From Methanosarcina sp. UBA293 (lineage in GTDB: Archaea > Halobacteriota > Methanosarcinia > Methanosarcinales > Methanosarcinaceae): DNA of 64,000 bases. The translations under genes were made by a program, and so were the position numbers. The number at the start of each line of letters is the position of its first letter. The stretch's first letter is position 1. Where the stretch lies: positions 38,803 through 102,802 of the forward strand of contig DALS01000056.1 in assembly GCA_002499445.1 (NCBI GenBank), written 5' to 3'. The notes below the pieces were generated by a model. It saw nothing but the letters and a program-made list of their open reading frames with translations. It did not search any database and was not told the origin of the DNA. Below, piece after piece: positions 17,605 through 27,369 of the stretch.

Positions 17605-19638
17605 TCAGACCATAAACAGAGGTGCAAACACAACCGCTACAATGCTCATGAGCTTTATGAGAATGTTGATTGCCGGGCCTGCTGTGTCCTTGAAAGGATC
17701 TCCCACAGTATCACCTGTTACACCTGCTTTATGTGCATCTGAACCTTTTCCGCCGAAATTACCGGATTCAATGAATTTCTTCGCATTGTCCCATGACCCG
17801 CCTGCGTTAGACATTGTAATCGCAAGCATGAAACCTGAAACTACAGAGCCTGCAAGCAGTCCTCCAAGTGCGCCAGGTCCAAGTATAAACCCAACGGCAA
17901 GAGGTGCAATAACTGCGAGTACACCGGGTCCAATCATCTCTTTCAGAGCAGAATGTGTTGAAATTGAAATACATTTCTCATAGTCAGGATCAGCTTTGCC
18001 TTCCATGATACCTTTGATCTCTTTAAACTGCCTCCTAACTTCCATAACAACTTCACCTGCTGCATTTCCAACAGCCAGGATAGTCATTGACGAGAAGAGG
18101 AAAGGTAACATTGCACCAATGGTAAGCCCGATGAATACGTTCGGGTTCATAACATCGATAACATCAAGACCTACTGCTATGCCATATGAGGAGAAAAGGG
18201 CAAGTGCAGTCAGAGCTGCTGAACCGATTGCAAAACCTTTGCCGACCGCTGCAGTTGTGTTTCCTACCGCATCAAGAGTATCGGTAATTTCTCGTATTTC
18301 TTTTTTCTGGTGGGACATCTCGGCAATACCGCCTGCGTTATCAGCTACAGGACCGTATGCATCGACCGACAGTGAGATCCCGAGTGTAGCAAGCATTCCC
18401 ACAGCTGCAATAGCTATACCGTAGAGGCCAGAGAGCATGTATGAAACATAGATGGTAGCTGTAATGATGACAACTGGCCAAACAGTTGATTCCATTCCTT
18501 TTGCAAAGCCTGTGATAATGTTTGTAGCCGACCCGGTTAAACACGAATTTGCAACTGTACGAGTGGGTTTTCGATCATATGATGTGTAGTATTCTGTGAT
18601 CTGCCCGATAAGGAACCCTGAAACAAGCCCTGCGACACTTGCAAGGAAGACCTCTAGACCGTAGTCTCCAAGGAGTTGAGAGGTAACGAAATACGAGGCG
18701 ATGACTGTAAGAACGATTGCAGAAATCAAGCCCATATTGAAAGCCATATGGATTGCCGATGCTTCTGTCTTGTTTGTACGGACAAAAAAAGTACCAACAA
18801 CGGATGCAAGAATTCCAACAGCTGAAATCAACAGTGGAACTAGGATAGTGTTCTCAATTGGAACTCCAGGGAAGGTCGTTGCTGCTGTTGATGCTGCAAG
18901 AAGCATTGTTGCTACGATAGAACCTACATATGATTCGTAGAGATCGGCTCCCATGCCTGCAATGTCTCCGACGTTATCGCCTACATTGTCGGCAATTACG
19001 GCAGGATTCCTTGGGTCGTCTTCAGGGATTCCAGCTTCTACTTTACCTACAAGATCAGCCCCAACATCCGCAGCTTTGGTAAATATTCCGCCACCTACAC
19101 GGGCAAAAAGGGCGATAGACGAGGCACCTAGTGAAAAGCCTGCAATTATATTGATAATTGTAATAAGATCGAGATTTGTATAATATTTTGCAATTACTAT
19201 GAATGAAGCAGATAATCCAAGCAGACCAAGGCCTACAACGCTCATTCCCATAACCGTGCCTGATGCAAACGAAACTCTAAATGCAGGGCCAATACCTCTG
19301 GCGGCAGCATTTGTAGTTCTGCCATTAGCAATGGTAGCTGTGAGCATACCTACGTATCCGGCTGCTGCGGAGAGCACTGCGCCGAAAACAAAGCACAAAG
19401 CAGTGAGAATCCCATTTGGAAGAGTTGATGCGATTATGATTGAAAATAATATGACGAAAACAGCGATTGCTCGATATTGCCTGTTAAGGTAAACCATGGC
19501 GCCATTGTGAATTGACGCTGTAATTTTTTTGATAACATCGTTACCTTCGCCTTCTTTTTGGACATTTTTATAGGATACACCTGCAAAAATCAGACCAATA
19601 AGGGCACATATTGGTGCAAGGTAGATTAACACATCCAT
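17605..19638 (-). CDS. Membrane-bound H+ (or Na+)-translocating pyrophosphatase, K+-dependent type
   Basis: An integral membrane pyrophosphatase of 677 residues that hydrolyses cytoplasmic PPi and pumps cations. The signature DVGADLVGK is at residues 191-199, followed by the acidic PEDDPRNPAVIADNVGDNVGD. The K+-site segment reads GNTTAAVGKGFA with Ala463 and Gly466, the pattern of K+-dependent enzymes; K+-independent ones have Lys at the first position. I start at ATG 19638, preceded by GGAGG (19651-19655); the frame is open for 55 more codons upstream, but those are promoter sequence. M. mazei is known to carry two divergent genes (mvp1, mvp2) of the two classes, as here. H+ versus Na+ cannot be settled by eye. 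Confidence 0.93.
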   Translation of the reverse strand: MDVLIYLAPICALIGLIFAGVSYKNVQKEGEGNDVIKKITASIHNGAMVYLNRQYRAIAVFVILFSIIIASTLPNGILTALCFVFGAVLSAAAGYVGMLTATIANGRTTNAAARGIGPAFRVSFASGTVMGMSVVGLGLLGLSASFIVIAKYYTNLDLITIINIIAGFSLGASSIALFARVGGGIFTKAADVGADLVGKVEAGIPEDDPRNPAVIADNVGDNVGDIAGMGADLYESYVGSIVATMLLAASTAATTFPGVPIENTILVPLLISAVGILASVVGTFFVRTNKTEASAIHMAFNMGLISAIVLTVIASYFVTSQLLGDYGLEVFLASVAGLVSGFLIGQITEYYTSYDRKPTRTVANSCLTGSATNIITGFAKGMESTVWPVVIITATIYVSYMLSGLYGIAIAAVGMLATLGISLSVDAYGPVADNAGGIAEMSHQKKEIREITDTLDAVGNTTAAVGKGFAIGSAALTALALFSSYGIAVGLDVIDVMNPNVFIGLTIGAMLPFLFSSMTILAVGNAAGEVVMEVRRQFKEIKGIMEGKADPDYEKCISISTHSALKEMIGPGVLAVIAPLAVGFILGPGALGGLLAGSVVSGFMLAITMSNAGGSWDNAKKFIESGNFGGKGSDAHKAGVTGDTVGDPFKDTAGPAINILIKLMSIVAVVFAPLFMV

Positions 19639-20248
19639 AAATTTAACCGTCCTCCGGAAAAAATATCTTAAAATTTTTTCGGATGCTATATACTCAATAA
19701 TATATAGTAGTTTAATTTTTGTAAGCTCATATTTTTTAATTGGTAACCTATAAAAACAGCCTAATCCAATTTCTGGATGACATCTGTTTTTCAATATGAG
19801 CATACACGTAGTTATGATTATAATATATAAATCTACTTTTACAATGTTATGCAGATATTTTTAATAAACATTACTTTATTCTTTTTCTACCTAGATATTC
19901 TTTTAAAATACCATTATGTAAAATATTACATATTTCAGATTTCTACAGTCCCATCTGTGAATCCGAAAATTTATTACGTTATTGATTAAGTATGCAAATA
20001 TCTAAGAAATGTAATTCGTAAATAGAATTGACTTTTCTATCAGAAATTTATCGGCATCTTTATAACTTATATGGATTTAACTGAGAAAAATGTAGAGTAA
20101 ATTTGTTAAAATGTAAAATGTCCAAAGTTTGATCTCTTAGCAAAAAACGATAAAAACGTTTGCTTATACTTTCGTCAAAATGAGTCTTTAACAATATATA
20201 ATTACAAATTATTTTTCAAAGAATGTGATGAGAGAAGTGATCGGCTAA
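19639..20248. other. Divergent promoter region between the two pyrophosphatase genes
   Basis: 610 bp, very AT-rich, with several TATA-like stretches on both strands (for example near 19689-19706 for the leftward gene and 20196-20212 for the rightward one). No gene and no clear operator repeat were found. Confidence 0.45.
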
Positions 20249-22738
20249 ATGGAAACTATAACGAAAGATAGAATGGTCAGGGCAACGCTTGAAAGCCTGT
20301 TTAGCCTGACCATATTATCGCTAACGCCAGCAATAGCAGCTGCCAGTGAAGCGAATCTTATAATTCCAAATTTAAGCCAGAGCCAGAATAATTTGCTGCT
20401 CTGGGGTATCGTTGTCTGTGTATTAGGTATACTATTCGGCTTTTACCAGTTTGCCAAGGTGAAAAAAATCAGGGCCCACAAGTCCATGCTGGATGTGGCC
20501 AACATAATTTACGAGACCTGTAAAACTTATCTTATCCAGCAGGGTAAACTGCTGTGTATATTATTTGTTTTTATCGCCTTCTGTATAACTTTTTACTTTG
20601 GCTTTCTCCAGAAGACTCCTCTAAGCGGGGTATTGCTCATCCTGGCGTGGACTATAATAGGGATATTAGGGTCCTACATTGTCGCCTGGTATGGAATTCG
20701 TATGAACACCCTGGCAAACAGCAGAACAGCATTTTCTTCCCTGGAAACAAAACCTTTGAAACTCTTAAACATCGCTCTCGATGCGGGAATGAGTATAGGC
20801 GTGCTCCTTGTCTGCGTTGAGCTTATAATGATGTTAATTATATTGCTGTTTGTTCCCAGAGAACTTGCTGGAGCAAGCTTTATAGGTTTTGCAATAGGAG
20901 AATCCCTCGGAGCCAGTGCCTTGCGTATTGCAGGCGGAATATTCACTAAGATTGCAGATATCGGTTCCGACCTGATGAAAATAGTCTTTGGAATAAAAGA
21001 AGACGACCCGCGCAATCCCGGAGTTATTGCCGACTGCACAGGAGACAATGCAGGTGACAGTGTAGGACCGACTGCGGACGGATTTGAAACCTATGGTGTG
21101 ACCGGCGTAGCCTTGGTTACCTTTATTGTTCTGGCTGTGCAACCTGCCCTGACAGGCATCCTGCTTACCTGGATTTTTGTAATGCGTGTACTTATGATAC
21201 TTACTTCCATATGCTCATTCTACATCAATAGAGTCTTAAGCCAGGCAAGATTTGGCAACAAAGACGACTTTGATTTTGAGCAGCCCCTGACCAGCCTGGT
21301 ATGGATCACTTCCATTCTTTCCATTGTAGTAACTTTTGCCGTAAGCTATTACTTGCTGGGTCCGGGTTCTGAAGTACCTCCCCAGTTGCAGAAGCTCTGG
21401 CTTGTGCTTTCAGTGATAATAAGCTGTGGTACCCTAGGAGCAGCTTTAATTCCTGAGTTTACCAAGATATTTACCAGCCCTAATTCCCTGCATGTATCCG
21501 AGGTTGTCAAGGCTTCCCGTGAAGGAGGGCCGTCTCTCAACATCCTTTCTGGACTGGTTGCAGGCAACTTCAGCTCATTCTGGATTGGTATGGTGTTCTT
21601 TGCACTGATGTTTGTTGCCTATTATGCAAGCGGGTTTGGCCTGAGCGAAATAATGATCTATCCTTCCATATTCGCTTTTGGGCTGGTAGCTTTCGGGATG
21701 CTGGGGATGGGCCCTGTTACTATAGCAGTTGACAGCTATGGGCCCGTAACAGATAACGCTCAATCCATTTACGAACTATCACTTATAGAGACCATACCTA
21801 AGATAAAAGAAGAAATCCAGAGAGAGTTTAATTTTAAACCGGATTTCGATAAAGCCAAATACTATCTGGAAGCTAACGATGGAGCCGGGAATACCTTTAA
21901 GGCTACAGCCAAACCGGTTTTAATAGGTACAGCAGTCGTTGGCGCCACAACCATGATATTCTCCTTGATTCTCGTTATTAAGGATGTTCTTGGAGTAGAA
22001 CCAGAAGAAATTCTGACCCTGCTCAACCCCTATACCATCTTTGGATTATTAGCAGGCGGTTCGGTTATTTACTGGTTTACCGGAGCATCAATGCAGGCTG
22101 TAACTACCGGAGCTTACCGAGCAGTTGAATACATCAAGAAAAATATACAGCTTGATGGAAGTGCAAGCCAGAAAGCAGCCACTGAGAAATCAAAAGAAGT
22201 GGTAAAAATCTGCACCCAGTATGCGCAGGAGGGCATGTTCAATATATTTATCGCCATATTCTCCTTTACTCTGGCATTTTCCTGCCTCTCTGCGCCCATA
22301 GCCGGAAAAGACTCTGTAGCATTCTTTGTATCCTATCTGATTTCCATTGCAGTATTCGGACTGTTCCAGGCTGTGTTCATGGCAAATGCCGGGGGATGCT
22401 GGGACAATGCCAAAAAAGTCGTGGAAGTAGACCTTCAGGAAAAAGGCACTGCCTTACATGAAGCAACTGTTGTTGGCGACACTGTAGGCGATCCCTTTAA
22501 AGACACTTCATCAGTTGCCCTGAACCCAATCATCAAGTTCACCACGCTCTTTGGCCTGTTAGCCATGGAAATCGCTATTTCGGAATCATTTAGAGATCTA
22601 GCTCCCTATGCAGGCGGCATATTCCTTTTAATTGCGTTTTTCTTTGTTTGGCGTTCATTCTATGGAATGAGAATTCCTCTGCGGAATGAGAGTCCCAACA
22701 GAGAAATAATAAGAGAATCAGCTGCTGAAAGGGAATAA
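20249..22738 (+). CDS. Membrane-bound pyrophosphatase, K+-independent-type, large form
   Basis: An 829-residue membrane pyrophosphatase, longer than the usual 650-760. It opens with a hydrophobic, signal-like segment (residues 14-35, SLTILSLTPAIAAASE) before the first core helices. The signature is changed to DIGSDLMK, followed by KEDDPRNPGVIADCTGDNAGD. The cation-site segment reads GNTFKATAK with Lys551 where K+-dependent enzymes have Ala, so it should be K+-independent. The C-terminal motif GGCWDNAKK ... GDTVGDPFKDTSS is intact. Sequence style is closer to bacterial long pyrophosphatases than to its neighbour, so the two genes are not a recent duplication. They are divergently transcribed. 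Confidence 0.9.
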   Translation: METITKDRMVRATLESLFSLTILSLTPAIAAASEANLIIPNLSQSQNNLLLWGIVVCVLGILFGFYQFAKVKKIRAHKSMLDVANIIYETCKTYLIQQGKLLCILFVFIAFCITFYFGFLQKTPLSGVLLILAWTIIGILGSYIVAWYGIRMNTLANSRTAFSSLETKPLKLLNIALDAGMSIGVLLVCVELIMMLIILLFVPRELAGASFIGFAIGESLGASALRIAGGIFTKIADIGSDLMKIVFGIKEDDPRNPGVIADCTGDNAGDSVGPTADGFETYGVTGVALVTFIVLAVQPALTGILLTWIFVMRVLMILTSICSFYINRVLSQARFGNKDDFDFEQPLTSLVWITSILSIVVTFAVSYYLLGPGSEVPPQLQKLWLVLSVIISCGTLGAALIPEFTKIFTSPNSLHVSEVVKASREGGPSLNILSGLVAGNFSSFWIGMVFFALMFVAYYASGFGLSEIMIYPSIFAFGLVAFGMLGMGPVTIAVDSYGPVTDNAQSIYELSLIETIPKIKEEIQREFNFKPDFDKAKYYLEANDGAGNTFKATAKPVLIGTAVVGATTMIFSLILVIKDVLGVEPEEILTLLNPYTIFGLLAGGSVIYWFTGASMQAVTTGAYRAVEYIKKNIQLDGSASQKAATEKSKEVVKICTQYAQEGMFNIFIAIFSFTLAFSCLSAPIAGKDSVAFFVSYLISIAVFGLFQAVFMANAGGCWDNAKKVVEVDLQEKGTALHEATVVGDTVGDPFKDTSSVALNPIIKFTTLFGLLAMEIAISESFRDLAPYAGGIFLLIAFFFVWRSFYGMRIPLRNESPNREIIRESAAERE

Positions 22739-22748
22739 TATAAGGATC

Positions 22749-22777
22749 AGCCTTACAATATCAATTATTGTGAGGCT
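22749..22777 (+). terminator. Hairpin after second pyrophosphatase gene
   Basis: AGCCTTACAATA (22749-22760) pairs with TATTGTGAGGCT (22766-22777), 12 bp with one T-G pair and a 5-nt loop, starting 10 bp after the stop. No strong T tract follows, so termination is plausible but not certain. Confidence 0.5.
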
Positions 22778-22982
22778 CCTAAAACAATGATAGTCTTAGA
22801 CTCTTGCGCCTTGGGTTGATCAACCGTAAGGTAGTCTTTTCAAGGACACTGCCGAGTCTGCTTACAGAACCCTAATAAAACAATAAATATGGCAGCAATT
22901 TTCAGCCCTTATGATAGGCAAAGACCTCTTCTGGGAGAAGAGAGTTCAAAAATTTTATGAAGAGGTCCTGGCTTTTTTCATA

Positions 22983-23070
<88 letters not shown>

Positions 23071-23323
23071 TCCTATTTTTAAACCATTACCCTAAGTTTA
23101 AAACAGCATGAATCTATTAATTTTCCATGGGCAAAGAGTTGATTCTAAAAAACTAGCTCCAGCAAAAACAAATTTGTATAGGGATAAGCGACCTTCTGAC
23201 CCTTTTTCTCATCAGCAGTGAGGCAAAAAAGAGACTGAGAAGATAAAGAAATAGAACTAAAATTCTAAGAGATTGTGAACTAAAAGATTAAAAAAGTAAA
23301 AAAAGAGTTTGATTGTTAGTAGA

Positions 23324-23408
23324 AGTAGTGTGAGCGGGTTGGGGAGTGGGGGGTCATATGGGGAGTGGGGGGTATGGTATGTGAAAAAAGTTTCCCGCTC
23401 ACATTACT
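23324..23408. repeat. Inverted repeat enclosing G-rich direct repeats
   Basis: A 15-bp arm AGTAGTGTGAGCGGG (23324-23338) is matched by its complement at 23394-23408 with one mismatch. Between them lie two identical 14-bp direct repeats GGGGAGTGGGGGGT at 23341-23354 and 23360-23373. The four G runs could form a G-quadruplex on the plus strand. A TATA box follows 24 bp after the right arm. Confidence 0.85.
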
Positions 23409-23431
23409 CACATTAACCCCTATTCAAACTA

Positions 23432-23441
23432 ATTATATAAA
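23432..23441 (+). promoter_or_regulatory. TATA box downstream of G-rich repeat
   Basis: ATTATATAAA directly follows the inverted repeat. It would start a transcript near 23466, about 225 nt before the MFS gene, producing either a long leader or a separate small RNA. Confidence 0.4.
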
Positions 23442-23689
23442 TAGCTATGCATTCTATCCAGCTTATTATAATAAGCGTCATATTACATAGCAGTGAGATC
23501 TTAGTGACTAAATTTAGCAACCAGACTTAACCTCAGAATACTCTTATATATGACAGACAGAAATCCTAAAAACAGTTGAAGAAGTCTTAAAGATCTCAAA
23601 AGTCTCATGAGTGACTTAAGACCAAGATGTAAATCCCAGAAAACTGCTGCAATAAGAAATTATATACTAAATTAAAGGTTTTTAGTGCT

Positions 23690-24835
23690 ATGAACCCTGA
23701 CAGGCTTTTGATTTATGGAGCAGCTTTTACAATTATGGGGCTCTCCAATGCTGTTATTCCTATCCTTCCCGAGCTTGCAGACCTGAGCCTTAGTTCCTCT
23801 GGAGCGTTCGCCTCAAGTCTGCTATTTTCCGCCTACTTCTTCGGAGCTCTTGGAACAATGCTTCCTTTTGGAATTCTGGCAGACAGGTTTGGGAATTTAA
23901 AGTTTATAGAATTAGGTATCATTTTGACAGCCATTTCAGGGTTGATTATTCTGCTCTCTGAAAACCTTTGGATTCTTTTGATTTCAAGGTTTATAGAAGG
24001 CTCTGCTTGTGGAGCTTTTTTACCGGCTGCCTTTGCCATACTATCAAAATTTAGGAATCCTGGGCGCTATATAGGAAAACTTACTTTTCTTTTAAATGCA
24101 GGACTGGCAACAGGCGCCTTTCTCTCAGGGTTGCTGGCAGAGATTTACCTGAAAGGAGCAATCCTTATTTTTACAGCTATGACCTCTCTTTTAACTGTTT
24201 ACCTGTTTTCAAAACACCGACAAAGAGTTAACCTTGAAAGCACAAACAAATCCGACTCATTGCAGAACTCTGACCTTTTCAGAATGCCTTATAGAGAGAT
24301 TAAAGTACTTCTGAGCCGTGAAAATTCCGGCCTATGGCTCAGTGCCTTCCTGCTCAATGGAGCTATAGGAGTACTTGTAGCCTACTATCCAGACTACAGC
24401 CTGGGCATTATAACGAAAGCCGAGCTTGGGATCTCAATTTCCAGCCTTTATGTCTGTGCGATGATTACTTCTCTTCTTGCAGGACGTTTTAAAGTAAAGG
24501 AAAAAGCATTAATTAGAATTGGAATAGGATTTTCCGCCCTTGGAGCCCTTTCTGCAATAAAATATCCTTTGCTTGGGTTCTCAAGCCTTGGCGGAGGGTC
24601 AGGGGTCGCAACCGTAGGTCTTGCTCTTGCTGTTGCCAGAATGAATGCCGATAGAGGACTTGTAATGGGACTTTTTAACACGACTATCTATGCAGGACTT
24701 TCTCTTGCCCCAATTATTGCAGGATTCTTTACAGATTTATTGAGTTTTGAAAAAATGTTTATAGCAAATGGCTGTATCCTGGCAGGTGCCCTTATATTGA
24801 AAGATCTCTCAGCTAATAGGAATATAAACCTTTGA
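23690..24835 (+). CDS. MFS transporter (first of tandem pair)
   Basis: A 381-residue major facilitator superfamily permease with about 12 hydrophobic segments. The loop between helices 2 and 3 has the family motif GILADRFGNLK, and the cytoplasmic mid-loop (about 180-205) is polar. No ribosome site precedes the ATG, but a TATA box (TTATATAC at about 23660-23667) sits about 26 bp upstream, consistent with a leaderless mRNA. It is about half identical by eye to the next gene (shared MGLSNAVIP, LNAGLA, GLFNTTIYAGL-type stretches). Substrate unknown; drug or small-molecule export is the usual role of such short MFS proteins. Confidence 0.83.
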   Translation: MNPDRLLIYGAAFTIMGLSNAVIPILPELADLSLSSSGAFASSLLFSAYFFGALGTMLPFGILADRFGNLKFIELGIILTAISGLIILLSENLWILLISRFIEGSACGAFLPAAFAILSKFRNPGRYIGKLTFLLNAGLATGAFLSGLLAEIYLKGAILIFTAMTSLLTVYLFSKHRQRVNLESTNKSDSLQNSDLFRMPYREIKVLLSRENSGLWLSAFLLNGAIGVLVAYYPDYSLGIITKAELGISISSLYVCAMITSLLAGRFKVKEKALIRIGIGFSALGALSAIKYPLLGFSSLGGGSGVATVGLALAVARMNADRGLVMGLFNTTIYAGLSLAPIIAGFFTDLLSFEKMFIANGCILAGALILKDLSANRNINL

Positions 24836-25016
24836 TAGAATAGCAAAGGATATCGCATAAAATATTACCCCAAGAAAAATTCAGGAATATTTTTAAAAAT
24901 GGGAGTAATATTTAGAAATAAAAATTTTTAAAATAAGAGCAGTTTTTGGAAACCAGAGAAGGAAAACATTGAGTATAAAATCAATATACGGCTAAACACA
25001 TAAAACTAAAAAGCCT

Positions 25017-26165
25017 ATGAACCTCAAAAAACTCGCACTCTATTCTTCAGTTTTTGCGCTCCAGGGACTCTCAAACGCAGTAATCCCAGTTCTTCCAGAA
25101 CTTGCTGGAGGAGATAGCGGAAGTTCTGCGATTTCAAGTCTTATCTTTTCCGGATATTTTATGGGGGCTTTTCTTGCCCTTGTGCCCCTTGGAATCCTGG
25201 CAGATAGGATCGGAAACCTGAAAGTAATAAGATTTGGAATGCTACTTACCGCCTTTTCGGGCGTTTTTATCGTATTTTCGGACAGCCTGTGGGTTCTTGG
25301 AGTAGCCCGATTCCTAGAAGGAGTGGGCTGCGGGGCTTTTTTTCCTGCAGCATTCTCCATACTTGCAGAATGGGAGGACAGCCGGCAAAGCCTTGGAGAA
25401 TTTAACTTCCTGCTAAATGCCGGGCTGGCTGCAGGTGTTTTCTTTTCAGGAATACTCGCCGGATTTGGAATCAAAACCGCAATAGTCAGCTTCACTTTCC
25501 TGGCAGTGCTTTCCTGCATTCTTCTTTTGTCGGAAGCCGGAAAACTGCTTTCCCAGGACAGAAAAAAGAAGTCCTTACTACAATGCAAAAGTTCTGTAAG
25601 AAGGCAGCCGGAGGCCTCTTTATTTTTCGAACTAAAAAAATACCTAGAAAAAGCTAGAAAAAGCCTGTTTGAAACCGATTTAGGAAAGATATGGGGAACT
25701 TCGGTGATTCTTTACGGGACTACAGGCCTGTTAACTGCGAACTATCCGAATTACAGTGCTGACTTCCTGACAAAACCTGAACTTGGGATGGCAATTTCAG
25801 CTTCTTATCTGGCTGCAATGCTGAGTTCTCTGATTGCAGGCAGGACAAGTATAAATTCCAAAAACACAGTAAGAATAGGAATAACCCTTGCAGCAGCAGG
25901 TATCTTTTTCTCAGTAAAGCTGCCTTTACTGGCTTTTTTCCTGATAGGAGCAGGGGGAGGAGCTGCAATGGTAGGACTTATCATGACTGTTTCCAGAATC
26001 AATTCCAGCGGTTTTTCAATGGGACTTTTCAATACCGGAATTTATGCAGGACTCGGTCTGGGTCCCATTCTTGGAAGCTTTTTCCTGGAACTTTTAGGAT
26101 ATGAGACCTTATTTTTTGGAAGTGCCTTTGTGCTGCTTACAATATTATTTGTAAAACTTGAGTAA
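25017..26165 (+). CDS. MFS transporter (second of tandem pair)
   Basis: A 382-residue paralogue of the preceding permease, 181 bp downstream and in the same direction. Both begin with a short N-terminus and GLSNAVIP-LPELA, have GILADR-GNLKVI after helix 2, RF-EG-GCGAF-PAAF-IL in helix 4, and NTGIYAGLGLGPI near the C-terminus. The pair clearly arose by tandem duplication but has diverged well. No ribosome site is visible before ATG 25017. Possible division of labour, with two substrates or a heteromer, cannot be judged from the sequence. Confidence 0.83.
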   Translation: MNLKKLALYSSVFALQGLSNAVIPVLPELAGGDSGSSAISSLIFSGYFMGAFLALVPLGILADRIGNLKVIRFGMLLTAFSGVFIVFSDSLWVLGVARFLEGVGCGAFFPAAFSILAEWEDSRQSLGEFNFLLNAGLAAGVFFSGILAGFGIKTAIVSFTFLAVLSCILLLSEAGKLLSQDRKKKSLLQCKSSVRRQPEASLFFELKKYLEKARKSLFETDLGKIWGTSVILYGTTGLLTANYPNYSADFLTKPELGMAISASYLAAMLSSLIAGRTSINSKNTVRIGITLAAAGIFFSVKLPLLAFFLIGAGGGAAMVGLIMTVSRINSSGFSMGLFNTGIYAGLGLGPILGSFFLELLGYETLFFGSAFVLLTILFVKLE

Positions 26166-26287
26166 GAATATCCAAAGTAATTCTTGAGTAAAACACTCTC
26201 AATAAAAATGCAAAAGTATAGTAGAAATCTATTTCAGGAAATCCCAGAGCTTCACATAAGCTTTAAAAGGCACAAACCCCCTATGCT

Positions 26288-26809
26288 ATGAATAACATAC
26301 AACATTTGAAATTCGGTGATCAATTGAAAGTGAAGTCAAGAGTCCAGCTGAGGAAGAGTGTCAAGAACAAAATGTTGAAAGACCTTATATCCACTTTCGG
26401 CGAAGAAATGTCAGGGCTAGAAGACAAACCCCTGGAAAAAATCGCTCTTGAGGAATACTCCCTTATCCTTGTGGACGGTAAACCTTTGCTTTTCGAAATT
26501 GAAGGACGTCTTTTTCCTACCGTGCGTGGAGCTCTTGAGATGGAACTTCAAAAGCGTGTTGTAACCGTGGATAAAGGAGCTATCCGTTTTGTTTCAAAGG
26601 GCGCAGATATAATGGCTCCGGGGATTGTGGCTGCTGATCCCGAGATAAAAGAAGGAGATTTTGTAATCATAGTAGAGGAAACTCATCGAAAACCTCTTGC
26701 AATCGGGAAAGCCCTTATGATAGGGCCTGAAATGGTAGAAGCTACATCAGGTAAAGCCATAAAATCAATAACCCATGTAGGAGACAAACTCTGGAATATG
26801 GAATTATAA
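26288..26809 (+). CDS. PUA-domain RNA-binding protein (COG2016 type)
   Basis: A 173-residue archaeal protein related to eukaryotic MCT-1. An N-terminal domain (HLKFGDQLKVKSRVQLRKSV) is followed by a PUA domain (about 90-165: VVTVDKGAIRFVSKGADIMAPG ... GDFVIIVEETHRKPLAIGKAL). Such proteins bind structured RNA and are linked to ribosome or tRNA handling. No ribosome site precedes ATG 26288, but a TATA-like CTTTAAAAG at 26261-26269 lies about 24 bp upstream, fitting a leaderless transcript. It precedes sepF and zpr1, which have their own spacing. Confidence 0.82.
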   Translation: MNNIQHLKFGDQLKVKSRVQLRKSVKNKMLKDLISTFGEEMSGLEDKPLEKIALEEYSLILVDGKPLLFEIEGRLFPTVRGALEMELQKRVVTVDKGAIRFVSKGADIMAPGIVAADPEIKEGDFVIIVEETHRKPLAIGKALMIGPEMVEATSGKAIKSITHVGDKLWNMEL

Positions 26810-26988
26810 AAGCTCCCATAAAATAATATATGTTTTTTATTAAACGAGACCTGTGGGCAGGGGACGAAACCCTCCTGAAGCAAAAAGAAAATCAGGACCA
26901 GCTTTATAATAGCAAAATTAATTAATATAGATTTCAATATAGGACAATGCGATTCGAATCTTTAAAAAATATAAAAGGTGTGCACAAC

Positions 26989-27369
26989 ATGGCAAATTTC
27001 ATAGACAAACTCCTTGGCAGCAGTACAAAGACTTCAACCAGCCCCGAGGATTACACTGAAATTGATCTTAGCAAATACGAGGAAGTTCTCGAAGACGAAC
27101 CTGCAGAAACCTATGTAAAGATCGCAGAAGTCTCGAACATTAATCAGGTATCCCAGCTCAAGCAGGAGATTTATAATGGAAATATCCTAATAGTAGATAT
27201 TTCAAACATTAGAGGCGATGACCTGCTGAGAGATAGGATATTAAAAGAGCTAAAAGATGTTGTTATCGATGTACATGGAGATATCGCAGGTGTCAAAGGA
27301 AGTACCGTTATCGTAACTCCAACTGGTATTAAAATCGACAGGTCCAAACTCACTGGTGGAAAATATTGA
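26989..27369 (+). CDS. sepF: Cell division protein SepF
   Basis: Archaeal SepF (DUF552), the membrane anchor of FtsZ. The first residues MANFIDKLLG form the expected amphipathic membrane-binding helix; a variable acidic linker (about 15-42) is followed by the SepF core (ETYVKIAEVSNINQVSQLKQ ... GNILIVDISN ... VHGDIAGVKGSTVIVTPTGI). I start at ATG 26989 because AAAGGTG (26974-26980) precedes it at proper spacing and it restores the amphipathic helix; the ATG at 26947 would bury that helix. The stop overlaps the zpr1 start by 3 bp. Confidence 0.92.
   Translation: MANFIDKLLGSSTKTSTSPEDYTEIDLSKYEEVLEDEPAETYVKIAEVSNINQVSQLKQEIYNGNILIVDISNIRGDDLLRDRILKELKDVVIDVHGDIAGVKGSTVIVTPTGIKIDRSKLTGGKY

Noticed and set aside
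18701..19492. Several frames antisense to the pyrophosphatase gene
   Set aside because: Shadows of a strongly conserved protein on the opposite strand.
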